DNA of 37,993 nucleotides from Streptomyces sp. H27-C3 (GCF_030063415.1 NZ_JASITA010000057.1:1-37993), one strand, 5' to 3'. Shown: positions 1-8,506, counted from the stretch's first letter. Notes: a model not told the origin generated them from the letters alone. Program-made: numbers and translations.

Positions 1-234
1 TCACGCACCCATATCGCCGTCGTGCCGCCCGGGTTGCTCGCCCGCGCGACCTGCGCGGTCAGAGGCGGGACTTGCTCACCGGAACGAGGACGGAGGGACA
101 ACGGGCACCTCGACAGCTGCATCGGCCTTCGGACCTACCCGAGCATGCCCGTTGATCATGCTGCCGCACCGGGAAACTCCAAGATCCCCGACAGAGTCAA
201 GTTAGGTCATGACCTGTGGGTCGGTTGAGGTTGT
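1..234. other. Left edge, no gene recognised
   Basis: No convincing coding region is seen here; the short open frames show no recognisable domain and no ribosome site. The stretch holds a small hairpin (agcatg at 142-147 pairing with catgct at 157-162). It also holds a 15-base string, cgtcgtgccgcccgg at 18-32, that recurs exactly at 1626-1640 beyond the far side of the IS256-type transposase. That repeat is too long and too distant from the transposase to be a normal IS256 target duplication, so its meaning is unclear. Confidence 0.5.
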
Positions 235-1584
235 TCATGCTGTGGCGGGCTCGGGACGCTCGACGAGGTGACCGCGTTCGAAGAGGGCTCCAGCGCGGAC
301 CAGGGCGACGAGATGGGGTGCGTTCACGGCCCGCCAGCGAGCCTGGGCGGACTCGACGAGTTTGAAGACCATCGCGAGGGCGGCCGCGCGGGAGCCGGCG
401 CCGCGGGTGACCTTGGTCCGCAGGCGGACGGTTGCGAAGGTCGACTCGATGGGGTTGGTGGTCCGCAGGTGAATCCAGTGCTCGGCAGGGAAGTCGTAGA
501 ACGCCAGCAGCTCGTCCTCGTCAGCGACGATCTTCTTGACGGCCTTGGGGAACTTCGCCCCGTACTGCTGGGCGAACACCTTCACGGCCCGGGCCGCGTG
601 TTCGCGGTCTTCCGCGTTATAGATGTCCTGGATCGCTTTCTTCGCCGCCGGCTGGGCCGACTTCGGGAGGCTGTCGAGGATATTCGCGGTTTTGTGAACC
701 CAGCATCTCTGTGGGCGTGTTGCCGGGAACACCTCGGCAAGGGCCTTCCAAAAGCCCAGGGCGCCGTCGCCCACCGCGAGTACGGGAGCACGCATCCCAC
801 GCCGGGCGGCATCCCGCAGCAGGTTCGCCCAGGACTCCGACGATTCGCGGTAGCCGTCGGTCATCGCGATGAGTTCCTTGGTGCCGTCGGCGTGCACGCC
901 CATCAGCACCAGCACGCAGGCTTTCGCCTGCTCCAGGCGGACCTTCAGGTGGATGCCATCGGCCCAGACATAGACGTAGTCCGTCTCGGACAGATCGCGC
1001 TCGCCGACTGCGGCGTGGTCGGCCTGCCACTGCACGGGCAGGCGGGTGACCGTGGCCGGGGAGAGGCCGGCCGAGCTGCCCAGGAACTGCTCCAGCGCGG
1101 GCACGAAGTCGCCGGAGGACAGGCCGTGCAGGTAGAGCAGCGGCAGCACCTCGCTGATCTTCGGGGACTTTCTGGCCCAGGGCGGCAGGATCGCCGAGGA
1201 GAACCGCTTGCGCTCACCCGTGGCCGCGTCGATGCGTTTGTCGTTCACGCGTGGCGCTTCCACCTCGATCACCCCGGATGCCGTGGTGACCTTCCGCGGC
1301 TGATGGTGTCCGTTACGGACCACCAGACGGTGCCCCTGAACGTCTCTGTCACCCACCAACTCATCTATGTATGCATCGACTTCAGCTTCGAGCGCGGCGG
1401 CCAGCATCCGCCGGGCGCCCTCCCGGACGATCTCGTCGATCAGGGATCCATCTCGCGTCGAGCCGTCGTCGTTGACTACCGTGAGCACGGGCGTGCCTTC
1501 CCGGCCGACGCGCCAACGTCGGCCTACTCGATACCAGTCGATCGATCACTCGGGAAGGTACGCCCTACCGAGCCGATCCACAGG
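213..1584. mobile_element. Probable IS256-type insertion sequence
   Basis: The transposase gene is flanked by imperfect inverted repeats: cctgtgggtcgg at 213-224, and ccgatccacagg at 1573-1584, which is the reverse complement apart from one mismatch. They lie 11 and 85 bases from the gene ends, a normal distance for this family. The exact outer ends could be some bases further out. I see no clean 8-9 bp target duplication, so the boundaries are approximate. Confidence 0.45.
235..1488 (-). CDS. IS256 family (mutator type) transposase
   Basis: This is a 417-residue DDE transposase of the IS256/mutator family, which moves its element through a circular intermediate. Visible family features are YVYVWADGIHLK (first catalytic Asp), LAVGDGALGFWKAL with the second Asp, the RCWVHKTANILD segment just after it, and RTTNPIESTFATVR carrying the catalytic Glu. 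The length is normal for the family and the frame is uninterrupted, so the enzyme looks intact. The start is GTG at 1488, with a ggaagg ribosome site about 7 bases upstream on the minus strand. It is a mobile passenger and says nothing about the neighbouring metabolic genes. Confidence 0.95.
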   Translation of the reverse strand: MLTVVNDDGSTRDGSLIDEIVREGARRMLAAALEAEVDAYIDELVGDRDVQGHRLVVRNGHHQPRKVTTASGVIEVEAPRVNDKRIDAATGERKRFSSAILPPWARKSPKISEVLPLLYLHGLSSGDFVPALEQFLGSSAGLSPATVTRLPVQWQADHAAVGERDLSETDYVYVWADGIHLKVRLEQAKACVLVLMGVHADGTKELIAMTDGYRESSESWANLLRDAARRGMRAPVLAVGDGALGFWKALAEVFPATRPQRCWVHKTANILDSLPKSAQPAAKKAIQDIYNAEDREHAARAVKVFAQQYGAKFPKAVKKIVADEDELLAFYDFPAEHWIHLRTTNPIESTFATVRLRTKVTRGAGSRAAALAMVFKLVESAQARWRAVNAPHLVALVRAGALFERGHLVERPEPATA

Positions 1585-1762
1585 ATCTGGGCATTGCTCC
1601 CGGAGTTGTCCAGGGTGACACTCTGCGTCGTGCCGCCCGGCAGTGGTCATCGGGCGTGCCGACCTCAGTGGTGAGCTGCGCGGGCTCGAACCTGCAACCC
1701 GCATTGATGTGGCGGCTCGGGCAACTCGGCGATGACGAGTGCGTGTTTCATTTCGGCCGCAG

Positions 1763-1785
1763 GTGTACTCACACCGGTGGTACAC
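1763..1785. promoter_or_regulatory. Dyad operator candidate upstream of SDR gene
   Basis: Perfect 6-base arms gtgtac (1763-1768) and gtacac (1780-1785) enclose the palindrome caccggtg (1772-1779), about 85 bases before the start of the dehydrogenase gene. Nested dyads of this size are typical of dimeric repressor sites. The nearby XRE-type regulator is one possible binder, but nothing here proves it. The rest of 1489-1869 holds the right end of the IS256-type element and no gene. Confidence 0.35.
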
Positions 1786-1869
1786 ACGGCAGAGGGCTGG
1801 GTAGAAATCAGGCTTCGCAGCAGTCTTGTCTTTGGGCACCAAGGCCCGAAGGACAGATCGGAACAGACT

Positions 1870-2463
1870 GTGAAGATCGTAGTGATCGGAGCGACGGGCA
1901 CCATCGGTAGCGCGGTTGCGCGGTCCTTGAGAGCCCGTCACAACGTCGTACCCGTCTCGCGTTCCGGGGCAGTACGCGTGGACATCAGCGACCCTGCTTC
2001 CATCGATGCCCTCTTTCAAGAGGTCGGTGCCGTCGACGCCGTTGTGGCCTGCGCGGCCCATGGGGGCATGGCACCGCTGAACACAGAAAGTGACGAGCAG
2101 TTCTGGGGCGGGCTCGACGCGAAGCTGATCGGGCAAGTGAACCTGGCCCGCCGTGCAGTCCGGCACGTACGGGACAGCGGGTCCATCACTTTGACCAGCG
2201 GCCGGTTCGCAGAGCCGGTACCTGGAAGTTCACTCGGCTTCCTGGTGAACGCCGGCCTGGAGGCGTTTGTGCGGTCTGCGGCAGTCGAAATGCCCCGCGG
2301 GCTACGGCTGAACGTCGTAAGCCCCGGCTGGGTGTCCGAGAGCCTTGCAGCCATGAGCCTGGACCCGGGCGGTGGCACGCCAGCCGTACAGCTCGCCGAT
2401 GCGTATGTCGATGCCGTCGAAGGGCAGAGCAACGGGCGAACGCTGACGGTGGATGCCGGGTAG
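1870..2463 (+). CDS. Short-chain dehydrogenase-like protein lacking the YxxxK pair
   Basis: This is a 197-residue SDR-fold protein. The N-terminus VKIVVIGATGTIGSAVAR is the Rossmann strand and glycine-rich NAD(P) loop, VDISDP is the nucleotide-specificity region, and VVSPGWV is the SDR motif after the active site. The start is taken as the GTG at 1870, because the glycine motif begins right there; upstream in-frame codons are not SDR-like. The usual catalytic Tyr-x-x-x-Lys is not found: the segment after TSGRF reads AEPVPGSSLGFLVNAGLEAF, with neither Tyr nor Lys. It may be a non-classical SDR or a binding protein. It is convergent with the XRE regulator, across a shared hairpin terminator. 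Confidence 0.85.
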   Translation: MKIVVIGATGTIGSAVARSLRARHNVVPVSRSGAVRVDISDPASIDALFQEVGAVDAVVACAAHGGMAPLNTESDEQFWGGLDAKLIGQVNLARRAVRHVRDSGSITLTSGRFAEPVPGSSLGFLVNAGLEAFVRSAAVEMPRGLRLNVVSPGWVSESLAAMSLDPGGGTPAVQLADAYVDAVEGQSNGRTLTVDAG

Positions 2464-2469
2464 TACCGG

Positions 2470-2526
2470 TGCATGGCTCGGCCCAGCAGCGACGGGGGAG
2501 ACACTGCCGGGCCGAGGTCCATGGCA
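2470..2526. terminator. Bidirectional hairpin terminator
   Basis: A long stem sits between two convergent genes. ctcggccc (2477-2484) pairs with gggccgag (2509-2516), extended inward by gcag/ctgc and outward by catgg/ccatg with a two-base bulge. The position just after the SDR stop and before the XRE gene stop suits termination from both directions. There is no U-tract, as is usual in actinobacteria. Confidence 0.7.
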
Positions 2527-2592
2527 GCGCACGAACGTCAAGGAGAACGTTCGCGACTGCCGGCTTGAAGGTCTGTGCTGGCGCACCGACGT

Positions 2593-3504
2593 TTAGGCGA
2601 GGCGTTCGCTATCTGGGGAGGTGAACGTGCGCTGGTACGTCGACACGTCCTGCCGACCGACGCTGAGGTCTGCCAGAAGCTGCAGCGCCGCCGCCGATGC
2701 GGAATCGCGGTCCGCCGTGAACACCGCGACCCGCTGGCCTTCGGCGTGAGACAGCTCCATGAGTTCGTTGTAGAGCGTCATGGAGCCGACTACGGGGTGG
2801 CGGAACTCGCGGGTGTGATGCGGTACGCACGGGTGGACGGGGTGCGATGCCCACAGCGACGCAAACTCAGCGCTCTTTAGGGTGAGCTCGCCGATGAGAC
2901 CCGTGAGTTCCGGGTCGTCGGGGAATCGTCCCGCGGTCAGGCGCAGGTCGGCCACTGTGTCCCGAGCCTTGCCGCGCCAGTCCGCGTACAGCTCCCGTGT
3001 GTGCTCGTCCAGGAACATTAGCCGGGCCACGTTGGGACGTTGCCCGGGTTGAGAAGGAGCTTCGAAGGGCAAATGCCCGGCGATCAGAGCGTGTGCCGTC
3101 GGGTTCCAGGTCAGCACGTCGCTGTAGCGGCCGATGACTAGGGCGGGCGTGTCGCGGAAGGATTCGATGAGTATCTGCACGCTGGGGCGGAGCTGTTCTG
3201 GGCGCCGGCGCTTGCGCGCTTTGGGCTGGGGGCGGGCCAGGCTGCGCAGATGCGCGTGTTCCGCCTCGTCGAGCTGGAGTACCCGTGAGACCGCGTCCAG
3301 CACGGCGTCCGAGGCGTTTGGGCTCTGCCCCTGTTCCAGCCGTGTGTAGTAGCCAGCGCTCACGCCAGCGAGGTGGGCCAGCTCCTCGCGGCGCAGCCCG
3401 GGCACCCGGCGTCGGCCACCGTAGTCGCGCAGGCCCACGTCCTGTGGCCGAAGCCGTGCGCGCCTGCTCCGCAGGAATTCTCCCAGTTCGGATTTCCGCT
3501 CCAT
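2593..3504 (-). CDS. XRE-type regulator with MmyB-like C-terminal domain
   Basis: This is a DNA-binding regulator of about 303 residues. The N-terminal helix-turn-helix lies roughly at residues 10-70 (GLRREELAHLAGVS, YYTRLEQGQSPNAS). The remainder matches the MmyB-like ligand-binding domain architecture (TWNPTAHAL, and LYADWRGKARDTVADLR). The start is set at MERKSELGEFLRSRR, where the family similarity begins; an ATG four codons earlier, with a ggggg stretch just before it, is an alternative. Regulators of this class usually sit next to, and control, a short-chain dehydrogenase, which fits the convergent SDR gene. It begins 55 bases after the nucleotidyltransferase stop on the same strand and may be co-transcribed with it. 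Confidence 0.88.
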   Translation of the reverse strand: MERKSELGEFLRSRRARLRPQDVGLRDYGGRRRVPGLRREELAHLAGVSAGYYTRLEQGQSPNASDAVLDAVSRVLQLDEAEHAHLRSLARPQPKARKRRRPEQLRPSVQILIESFRDTPALVIGRYSDVLTWNPTAHALIAGHLPFEAPSQPGQRPNVARLMFLDEHTRELYADWRGKARDTVADLRLTAGRFPDDPELTGLIGELTLKSAEFASLWASHPVHPCVPHHTREFRHPVVGSMTLYNELMELSHAEGQRVAVFTADRDSASAAALQLLADLSVGRQDVSTYQRTFTSPDSERLA

Positions 3505-3559
3505 GGACACCAGCATGCCCCCCGTCGTCATTTCGTGCCTGCACCTGTCAGATGCAGGG

Positions 3560-6058
3560 TCAGCTGGCCGCTTCGACCACACGGTCGGCCCACTTGGCCA
3601 GGAGCCGTTGAGAGTCCCTCTGGCTGCCTCCCTCGGCGTACACCCGCGTTATCGCTTGGGCCTGGTCGGGGAGGACCAGTGCCCACCCGCCATCGGGTTC
3701 GATGATGCGCACGCCGTCTGCGGTGGTGTCGAGGACGTGCTCTCCACCTGCTTCGGCAATATGGCGCATGACCACACCTTTGACGGACCATGGAGTGGGT
3801 ATTTCCCGTTGGAGCACCTGGTCCTGAGGGATCTGCGCTTCGATGTGGCTGAGTGATTCGTAGGATCCTGCGAGGTGGCTGACCAGGCAGACCAGTGCCG
3901 CGGCACCGTCGAAGGGTGCACCTGTGCCGGGCAGGATGTAGCCGCCAGCGCCGTCACCGGCGAAGATCACTTCCGGCGCCTCGGCTGCTTTCGCCAGGGC
4001 AGCGGGCGATGTGCTCGCCCACTTCACGCGTCCGCCGTACGCTGCCGCGAGGTGTTCCGCGGTGCGCGAGACGGTGACTGGCAGCACGACGCTTCCGCCG
4101 TGGTGGTGTCGCATGGCCAGCGCGAGCTGGATCAGGACGGCGCGTGCGTCGTCGACTGTCTCTCCCAGGTCGTTGACGAGGGTCAGGCGCTCCCCGATCG
4201 GGTCGAAGCGGGCACCGAAGTCGGCCTGGGAGGAACGGACCAGTTGTCCGAGGCGGGCGAGTGCTTCCACACGTTCGTCGTTGGTCTCGGTGGGATGCGT
4301 GTCGTCGATGCCCGCGTTGACGACCAATACTTCGATCCCCAGCTGTCCGATCAGGTCGGGCAGGATGTGGCTGACGGTGCCGTGCGCAACATCGATCACA
4401 ATCTTGATGCCGGAGTGGGCGACTCTGTCGAAGTCCAGGGCGTCGATCAGCGATTGCGCATACGAACCGACGGCGTCCGTTGGGTGGGTGATGGCGCCAA
4501 TCTCGCCGGGGAACGCACGGCGGTAATCCTGTCGGGCGTAGACGCGGTCCAGTTTCCGCTTCGCGGCGTCCGAGAAATCGGCTCCGGTCTGGTCCACGAA
4601 CAGGATCTCCACTGATTCGGGCAGTCCGGGAGCCGTGCGCACGTAGATTCCGCCTGCGGCACCGCGGCTGCTCTGCTGGCGCAAAACAGGCATGGTGACC
4701 GTTCGCAGGTCCTGTACATGTATGGCGCCGGTCTGGAGAGCGGAGGCCATGCACTGGGCCAGGGCTCGCGCGCCGCGGGAGTGGTCGCTGGCCAGGGCGA
4801 CGCTGTCGCCCTTTTTCAGGGTGCTCGCATACGCGCTGATGAGCCGTACGGCCAGCTCTGGGGTGATGTCGACGTTGAGGATTCCTCCGACGCCACGGGG
4901 GCCGAACAGCTGGGCCTGGCCCCGGGACTCCCATACGACGGAGGCGTTGACGCGTGCTCCGTCCTCGATGGTCTTCGACGGGTAGACCCGCACGCCCGAG
5001 GCGATGATGGACCCGTCACCGATGGTGCAGTTGTCACCGATCACCACGGCAGGTTCCAAGCGGGCGCCGCGCATTACAGCGGTGCCCCTGCCGACGACGC
5101 ACGCATTCAGCGACGCACCAGGACCTATGTACACGTTCTGGTGGAGGACGGCCCGTTCGACGACGGCGCGGGCTGCCACGACGCTGCCTCTGCCAATGAC
5201 GGTGTGGGGTCCGATCTCTGCCTTTGCCTCGATCCGGGTGTACGGGCCGATGGTCAGTGGCCCTGTCAGGACGGCCTCAGGGTGAATCTCCGCTCCCTCG
5301 CCGACACGGATACCGGGGGCCATCTCAAAGCCGGTCTGCTCGATGCGGACCTTGCCGTCGAGGAGATCAGCTTGGGCTTTGACGTAGCTGTCGTGGCTGC
5401 CGATGTCCTCCCAGTAGCCGTCGGCGACATAGCCGTAGATGGGCTGGCCGTTGGCCAGCAGCTGAGGGAAGACGTCGCCAGACCAGTCGACCGGCTCGTC
5501 ATCGGCCACGTAGCCGAGCACCTCGGGTTCCATGATGTAGATGCCGGTGTTGACGGTGTCGGTGAAGACCTGGCCCCAGGTCGGCTTCTCGAGGAAGCGT
5601 TCGACCCTGCCCGTGTTGTCCAGCACTGTGATGCCGAATTCCAGGGGGTCGGGGACCCTGGTGAGACATACCGTCACCAGGGCGCCCTTCTGGCGGTGGT
5701 ATCGGATGGCGTCGGTGAGGTCGAAGTCGGTCAGAGCGTCGCCCGAGACGACCACAAAGGGTTCGCCATCCAGTGCCTTCTCGGCGTTCTTCACGCTGCC
5801 GGCCGTCCCTAGCGGCTGTTCTTCGTGGGCGTACATCAGATTGATACCGAGCTCACTGCCGTCACCAAAATAGTTCTTGATGAGCGAGGCGAGGAACTGG
5901 ACGGTTACCACGACGTCTTTGATTCCGTGGCGCTTGAGGAGCTGCAGCACGTGTTCCATGACTGGCCGGTCGCCAACAGTCAGCAACGGCTTCGGAAGGT
6001 TGGAGGTCATCGGGCGAAGGCGAGTTCCTTCGCCACCGGCCATCACGACGGCTTTCAC
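3560..6058 (-). CDS. Mannose-1-phosphate guanylyltransferase fused to degenerate phosphomannomutase domain
   Basis: An 832-residue three-part protein. Residues 1-230 are a sugar-1-phosphate nucleotidyltransferase (AGGEGTRLRP signature at about 7-16, EKPTWGQVF). Residues about 250-370 are left-handed beta-helix hexapeptide repeats. From about 380 to the end is a phosphohexomutase-like region. The start is set at GTG 6058, with aaggag 9 bases upstream; a longer GTG start at 6106 adds 16 unrelated residues. The mutase part lacks the expected phosphoserine loop (VRTAPGLP near residue 470, where TASHNP is normal) and the DGDxDR metal loop (FAGDGAGGYI near 700). The expected role is GDP-mannose or a similar NDP-sugar supply, with the mutase part structural or regulatory. 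The arrangement resembles Streptomyces chromosomal homologues. Confidence 0.9.
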   Translation of the reverse strand: MKAVVMAGGEGTRLRPMTSNLPKPLLTVGDRPVMEHVLQLLKRHGIKDVVVTVQFLASLIKNYFGDGSELGINLMYAHEEQPLGTAGSVKNAEKALDGEPFVVVSGDALTDFDLTDAIRYHRQKGALVTVCLTRVPDPLEFGITVLDNTGRVERFLEKPTWGQVFTDTVNTGIYIMEPEVLGYVADDEPVDWSGDVFPQLLANGQPIYGYVADGYWEDIGSHDSYVKAQADLLDGKVRIEQTGFEMAPGIRVGEGAEIHPEAVLTGPLTIGPYTRIEAKAEIGPHTVIGRGSVVAARAVVERAVLHQNVYIGPGASLNACVVGRGTAVMRGARLEPAVVIGDNCTIGDGSIIASGVRVYPSKTIEDGARVNASVVWESRGQAQLFGPRGVGGILNVDITPELAVRLISAYASTLKKGDSVALASDHSRGARALAQCMASALQTGAIHVQDLRTVTMPVLRQQSSRGAAGGIYVRTAPGLPESVEILFVDQTGADFSDAAKRKLDRVYARQDYRRAFPGEIGAITHPTDAVGSYAQSLIDALDFDRVAHSGIKIVIDVAHGTVSHILPDLIGQLGIEVLVVNAGIDDTHPTETNDERVEALARLGQLVRSSQADFGARFDPIGERLTLVNDLGETVDDARAVLIQLALAMRHHHGGSVVLPVTVSRTAEHLAAAYGGRVKWASTSPAALAKAAEAPEVIFAGDGAGGYILPGTGAPFDGAAALVCLVSHLAGSYESLSHIEAQIPQDQVLQREIPTPWSVKGVVMRHIAEAGGEHVLDTTADGVRIIEPDGGWALVLPDQAQAITRVYAEGGSQRDSQRLLAKWADRVVEAAS

Positions 6059-6156
6059 GGTGCTGGGCTCCTTCAGGGGGCTTTCGGTGTCGGTCTCGCT
6101 GGGCACATTGAAACTCTGGGCGGGTAAAATGGCGAGTTATTCTCGCCCTGCTGCCG

Positions 6157-6465
6157 TCAGACCTTGTAGCGCGCCTTGACGTCGTCAGCGAACCCGAGGT
6201 AGTCGCGCAGCGGCCAGACCTGCTCGAACTCGAGGTATTCGCGCATCGGCAGGCGGCCGAGCGCGGTGCGGTCGAGCTCTTCGGCGTCGGGTGAGTCGAT
6301 GATGGCAATGACTCGCTTCTGGGCTGCGACCTTCCAGATGCCTACGCAGAATCCGGAGTCCATCGTCTCCTGCGCGTGCTCAGCCTCGTCCTGCTCGAGC
6401 TCCCACAGTTCGTCGAGTGTGATTCGGCCTTCGTGCTTCCACTTCATCTGAACGTAGAACAGCAT
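6157..6465 (-). CDS. Muconolactone isomerase-like small protein
   Basis: A 102-residue protein of the muconolactone delta-isomerase (CatC) fold. It opens with MLFYVQMKW, typical of the family, contains the GIWKVAAQKRVIAIID core and ends with LPMREYLEFEQVWPL. A ggag ribosome site lies 5 bases before the ATG. True CatC acts in the beta-ketoadipate pathway beside catA and catB, which are absent here. This copy is therefore better read as a family member that isomerises or binds some other lactone, or a dimeric alpha+beta-barrel protein of unknown substrate. It precedes the guanylyltransferase fusion by 98 bases on the same strand, and an intergenic region of about 400 bases separates it from the divergent exporter gene. 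Confidence 0.8.
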   Translation of the reverse strand: MLFYVQMKWKHEGRITLDELWELEQDEAEHAQETMDSGFCVGIWKVAAQKRVIAIIDSPDAEELDRTALGRLPMREYLEFEQVWPLRDYLGFADDVKARYKV

Positions 6466-6627
6466 TTTTTCTCCAAAGGCAGACAGTGGTCGGAATGTGG
6501 CTATCTGTCAGGAGCTAATCGCACTCTAGAGAAATAGAAAAGAGGAATCCTCCCGGCAGGGTATTTCTAGGCAAGTTGACGGAGTGAGTTCCCTTACCAG
6601 AAATCGAACGGCTGGTCCTGCACCTGT

Positions 6628-6658
6628 CAGGGGTAGGCACGGCAGGGGTACCCCTGCC
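6628..6658. promoter_or_regulatory. CAGGGGTA repeat/palindrome operator candidate
   Basis: CAGGGGTA occurs at 6628-6635 and 6643-6650 in direct orientation, 15 bases apart, and inverted at 6649-6656. The last two form the perfect 18-base palindrome GGCAGGGGTACCCCTGCC at 6641-6658. Three half-sites on a regular spacing upstream of an exporter gene suggest cooperative repressor binding. The regulator is unknown. Confidence 0.45.
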
Positions 6659-6728
6659 AGGGGGCTGGGTGCAGCCACCCACATGTCACAGGCTGGTCGC
6701 AGGCCTGCCGGCCGCAAGGCGAGGCGGC

Positions 6729-6751
6729 CACTTCGACAAGTCGTCGAAGTG
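6729..6751. promoter_or_regulatory. Perfect 9-base dyad
   Basis: cacttcgac (6729-6737) and gtcgaagtg (6743-6751) are exact inverted repeats with a 5-base spacer, about 118 bases before the MFS start codon. It is either an operator or a leader-RNA hairpin of the exporter transcript. Confidence 0.4.
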
Positions 6752-6868
6752 AGAGCTGTGTTCGCGGTGAAGTTGTTCTCGCCAGTCGTTTCGCAGTTCG
6801 CTTCGTAGTGGCGGTCCAGGCTGGTGCGATCTGCGCCCGGCAATCAACTCCCCTGTGAGAGGCATCCC

Positions 6869-8314
6869 ATGGCAGTAACGGAGAATCGGCAGACGGTCCC
6901 TGGCGAGGAGGTCGCGGGCAAGCTCAGTGCCAAGGGCTGGCTGATCCTGTTCACCCTGTGCGGGGCCACCTTCATGACTGGCCTCGACTTCTCCGTCGTG
7001 ACAGTGGCACTGCCGGAGATCGGGCGCGACCTGGGCTTCGCCAGCACCGGCTCCCTGCAGTGGGTGGCCACAGCCTGTCTGCTGCCGACCGCCGGCCTGC
7101 TGCCGCTGTTCGGGCGCGTGTCCGATCTCGTGGGCCGGCGCCGCCTGTTCCTCATCGGAGTCACGCTCTTCAGCGTCTTCTCGCTCGCTGCCGGTCTCGC
7201 CGGCTCTCCCGGTCTGCTGATTGCTGCCCGCGCCGGGCAAGGTGCGGCGGCCGCAATGATCGCGCCGACAGCAATCGCACTGATGACGACGGCGTTTCCG
7301 GAGGGACCGCAGCGCACACGTGCACTTGGTGTCAACGGTGCTGTGTTGTCGCTGGGCTTCGTCCTCGGCACCCTCGGCGGAGGAGTGATCACCAGCGGTC
7401 TGAACTGGCGCTGGACGATGCTCATCCTCGTGATCATCGGAGCCGTGGTGCTCACCAGCGCGCTGTCGGTGCTCCCGAAGAACGACAACCGCATCCCGGC
7501 CACCTTGGACATCCCCGGCGCCGTACTGGCCAGCGTCGGCCTGTTCGCCCTGGTCTACGGGATCTCGACCGGCGCCGACGCAGGGTGGACGAGCTTGTCC
7601 ACACTGGGCTCCCTAGCCCTGGCCATCGTCTCGCTCGGCTTGTTCCTACTGGCGGAGAAGCGGCATGCGGCCCCTCTCATTCCGCTGGGGCTGCTGAACC
7701 GGCCCACCGTGAAGTGGAGCGGGCTCATCGGGCTGATCACCCTCGGCATGTGCGGCGGTACCACCGTCCTGCTCAGCCTCTACATGCAGGACGTTCTGGG
7801 CTACTCCGCACTCGCTACTGGTGCCGCGTTCCTCGCCGAGGGCATCACCGCCCTCGTCGGCGGCATGCTCGCCGCCCGGCTGATCACCGCATGGGGCAAA
7901 GTGGGCGCCATGGCCATCGGCCTCGTGGTGCAGGGCCTGGGCACCGCAAGTATGTTCTTCCTCCCCGCGGAAGGCGGCCTCGGCCTCCTACTGCTCACCT
8001 CTGGCGCCATGGGCTTCGGACACGTCCTGACCGTGGTTGCCTTCATCACCACCATGACCTCAGGCGTCAGCAATGAGGAACAGGGCGTTGCCGGCGGGTT
8101 GTCCCAGCTCCCGCAGTTCGTTGGTGCCATTGGCACCGCTGGTCTCGCAGCCATCGTCACAGTCCGCACCGAGACGCTCTCCTCCACCACCACCCCCGCC
8201 CTCGCTACGCTCGGCGGGCTACACGCCGCAGTCCTCACCGCCGGCATCATCTGCATCGCGGGTGCAGCCATCGCTGTTGCCTTCCTGCGACGCCCCGTCG
8301 CGCAGACCAACTGA
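6869..8314 (+). CDS. MFS drug-export type transporter (DHA2-like, about 14 segments)
   Basis: A 481-residue integral membrane protein of the major facilitator superfamily, resembling proton-coupled multidrug or antibiotic exporters. Visible features are the DHA2-type start FMTGLDFSVVTVALPEIGRDL, which spans helix 1, the motif A loop GRVSDLVGRRRLFLIG, and motif C-like GFVLGTLGGGVI with WRWTMLI after it. Hydrophobic segments number about 14. The start is placed at the ATG at 6869, preceded by gagagg; an upstream in-frame GTG or ATG would add a non-membrane tail. It stands downstream of dyad-rich DNA and ends in a hairpin terminator. Its likely role is export of a small molecule, with the substrate unknown. 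Confidence 0.9.
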   Translation: MAVTENRQTVPGEEVAGKLSAKGWLILFTLCGATFMTGLDFSVVTVALPEIGRDLGFASTGSLQWVATACLLPTAGLLPLFGRVSDLVGRRRLFLIGVTLFSVFSLAAGLAGSPGLLIAARAGQGAAAAMIAPTAIALMTTAFPEGPQRTRALGVNGAVLSLGFVLGTLGGGVITSGLNWRWTMLILVIIGAVVLTSALSVLPKNDNRIPATLDIPGAVLASVGLFALVYGISTGADAGWTSLSTLGSLALAIVSLGLFLLAEKRHAAPLIPLGLLNRPTVKWSGLIGLITLGMCGGTTVLLSLYMQDVLGYSALATGAAFLAEGITALVGGMLAARLITAWGKVGAMAIGLVVQGLGTASMFFLPAEGGLGLLLLTSGAMGFGHVLTVVAFITTMTSGVSNEEQGVAGGLSQLPQFVGAIGTAGLAAIVTVRTETLSSTTTPALATLGGLHAAVLTAGIICIAGAAIAVAFLRRPVAQTN

Positions 8315-8376
8315 CGGCACCCACAAGCGCACTCTCAGGCCCCCGACCGGTCTCAGCGGGCGGGGGCTCGGTGCCG
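8315..8376 (+). terminator. Nested hairpin after MFS gene
   Basis: An outer stem cggcac (8315-8320) with gtgccg (8371-8376) encloses an inner stem gcccccg (8339-8345) with cgggggc (8361-8367). It begins directly after the MFS stop codon, so it most likely terminates that transcript. Confidence 0.55.
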
Positions 8377-8506
8377 CCCGGACACAGAAAGGGCTCACTG
8401 CGTTAAGTCACCACAATAAGCGAAGGAATCCTTTCGGAACTGTGCAGCGAAAGTGGCCTCTGGTTCGCTGACCTCGCTCGCACTAACCCACGACGAGGGA
8501 GCCCTC

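Larger units (their letters stand above)
6466..6868. other. Divergent intergenic region rich in dyads
   Basis: A 403-base region lies between the minus-strand isomerase-like gene and the plus-strand MFS gene. It has an AT-richer part at about 6520-6545, a cluster of CAGGGGTA repeats with a perfect palindrome (6628-6658) and a second perfect dyad (6729-6751). A TTGACG box near 6575 is a possible -35 element, but I see no matching -10 with confidence. No gene is recognised; both flanking promoters should lie here. Confidence 0.6.

Noticed and set aside
18..1640. 15-base direct repeat at 18-32 and 1626-1640 as target duplication of the IS256-type element
   Set aside because: IS256-type elements duplicate 8-9 bases directly at their ends; these copies lie far outside the inverted repeats on the left side.
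268..1674. Long plus-strand open frame of 468 codons
   Set aside because: It is the reverse reading of the IS256-type transposase, with no domain of its own; high-GC DNA gives such shadows.
1676..1720. tRNA 3'-end-like sequence on the minus strand (GGTTCGAGC followed by CACCA)
   Set aside because: The T-stem does not pair beyond two bases, the acceptor length is one short, and no D-arm or anticodon arm can be folded upstream. At most a decayed attachment remnant.
6157..6465. Calling this gene a true catC of the beta-ketoadipate pathway
   Set aside because: No catA, catB or pca genes are in the window, and the family is used for other substrates too.
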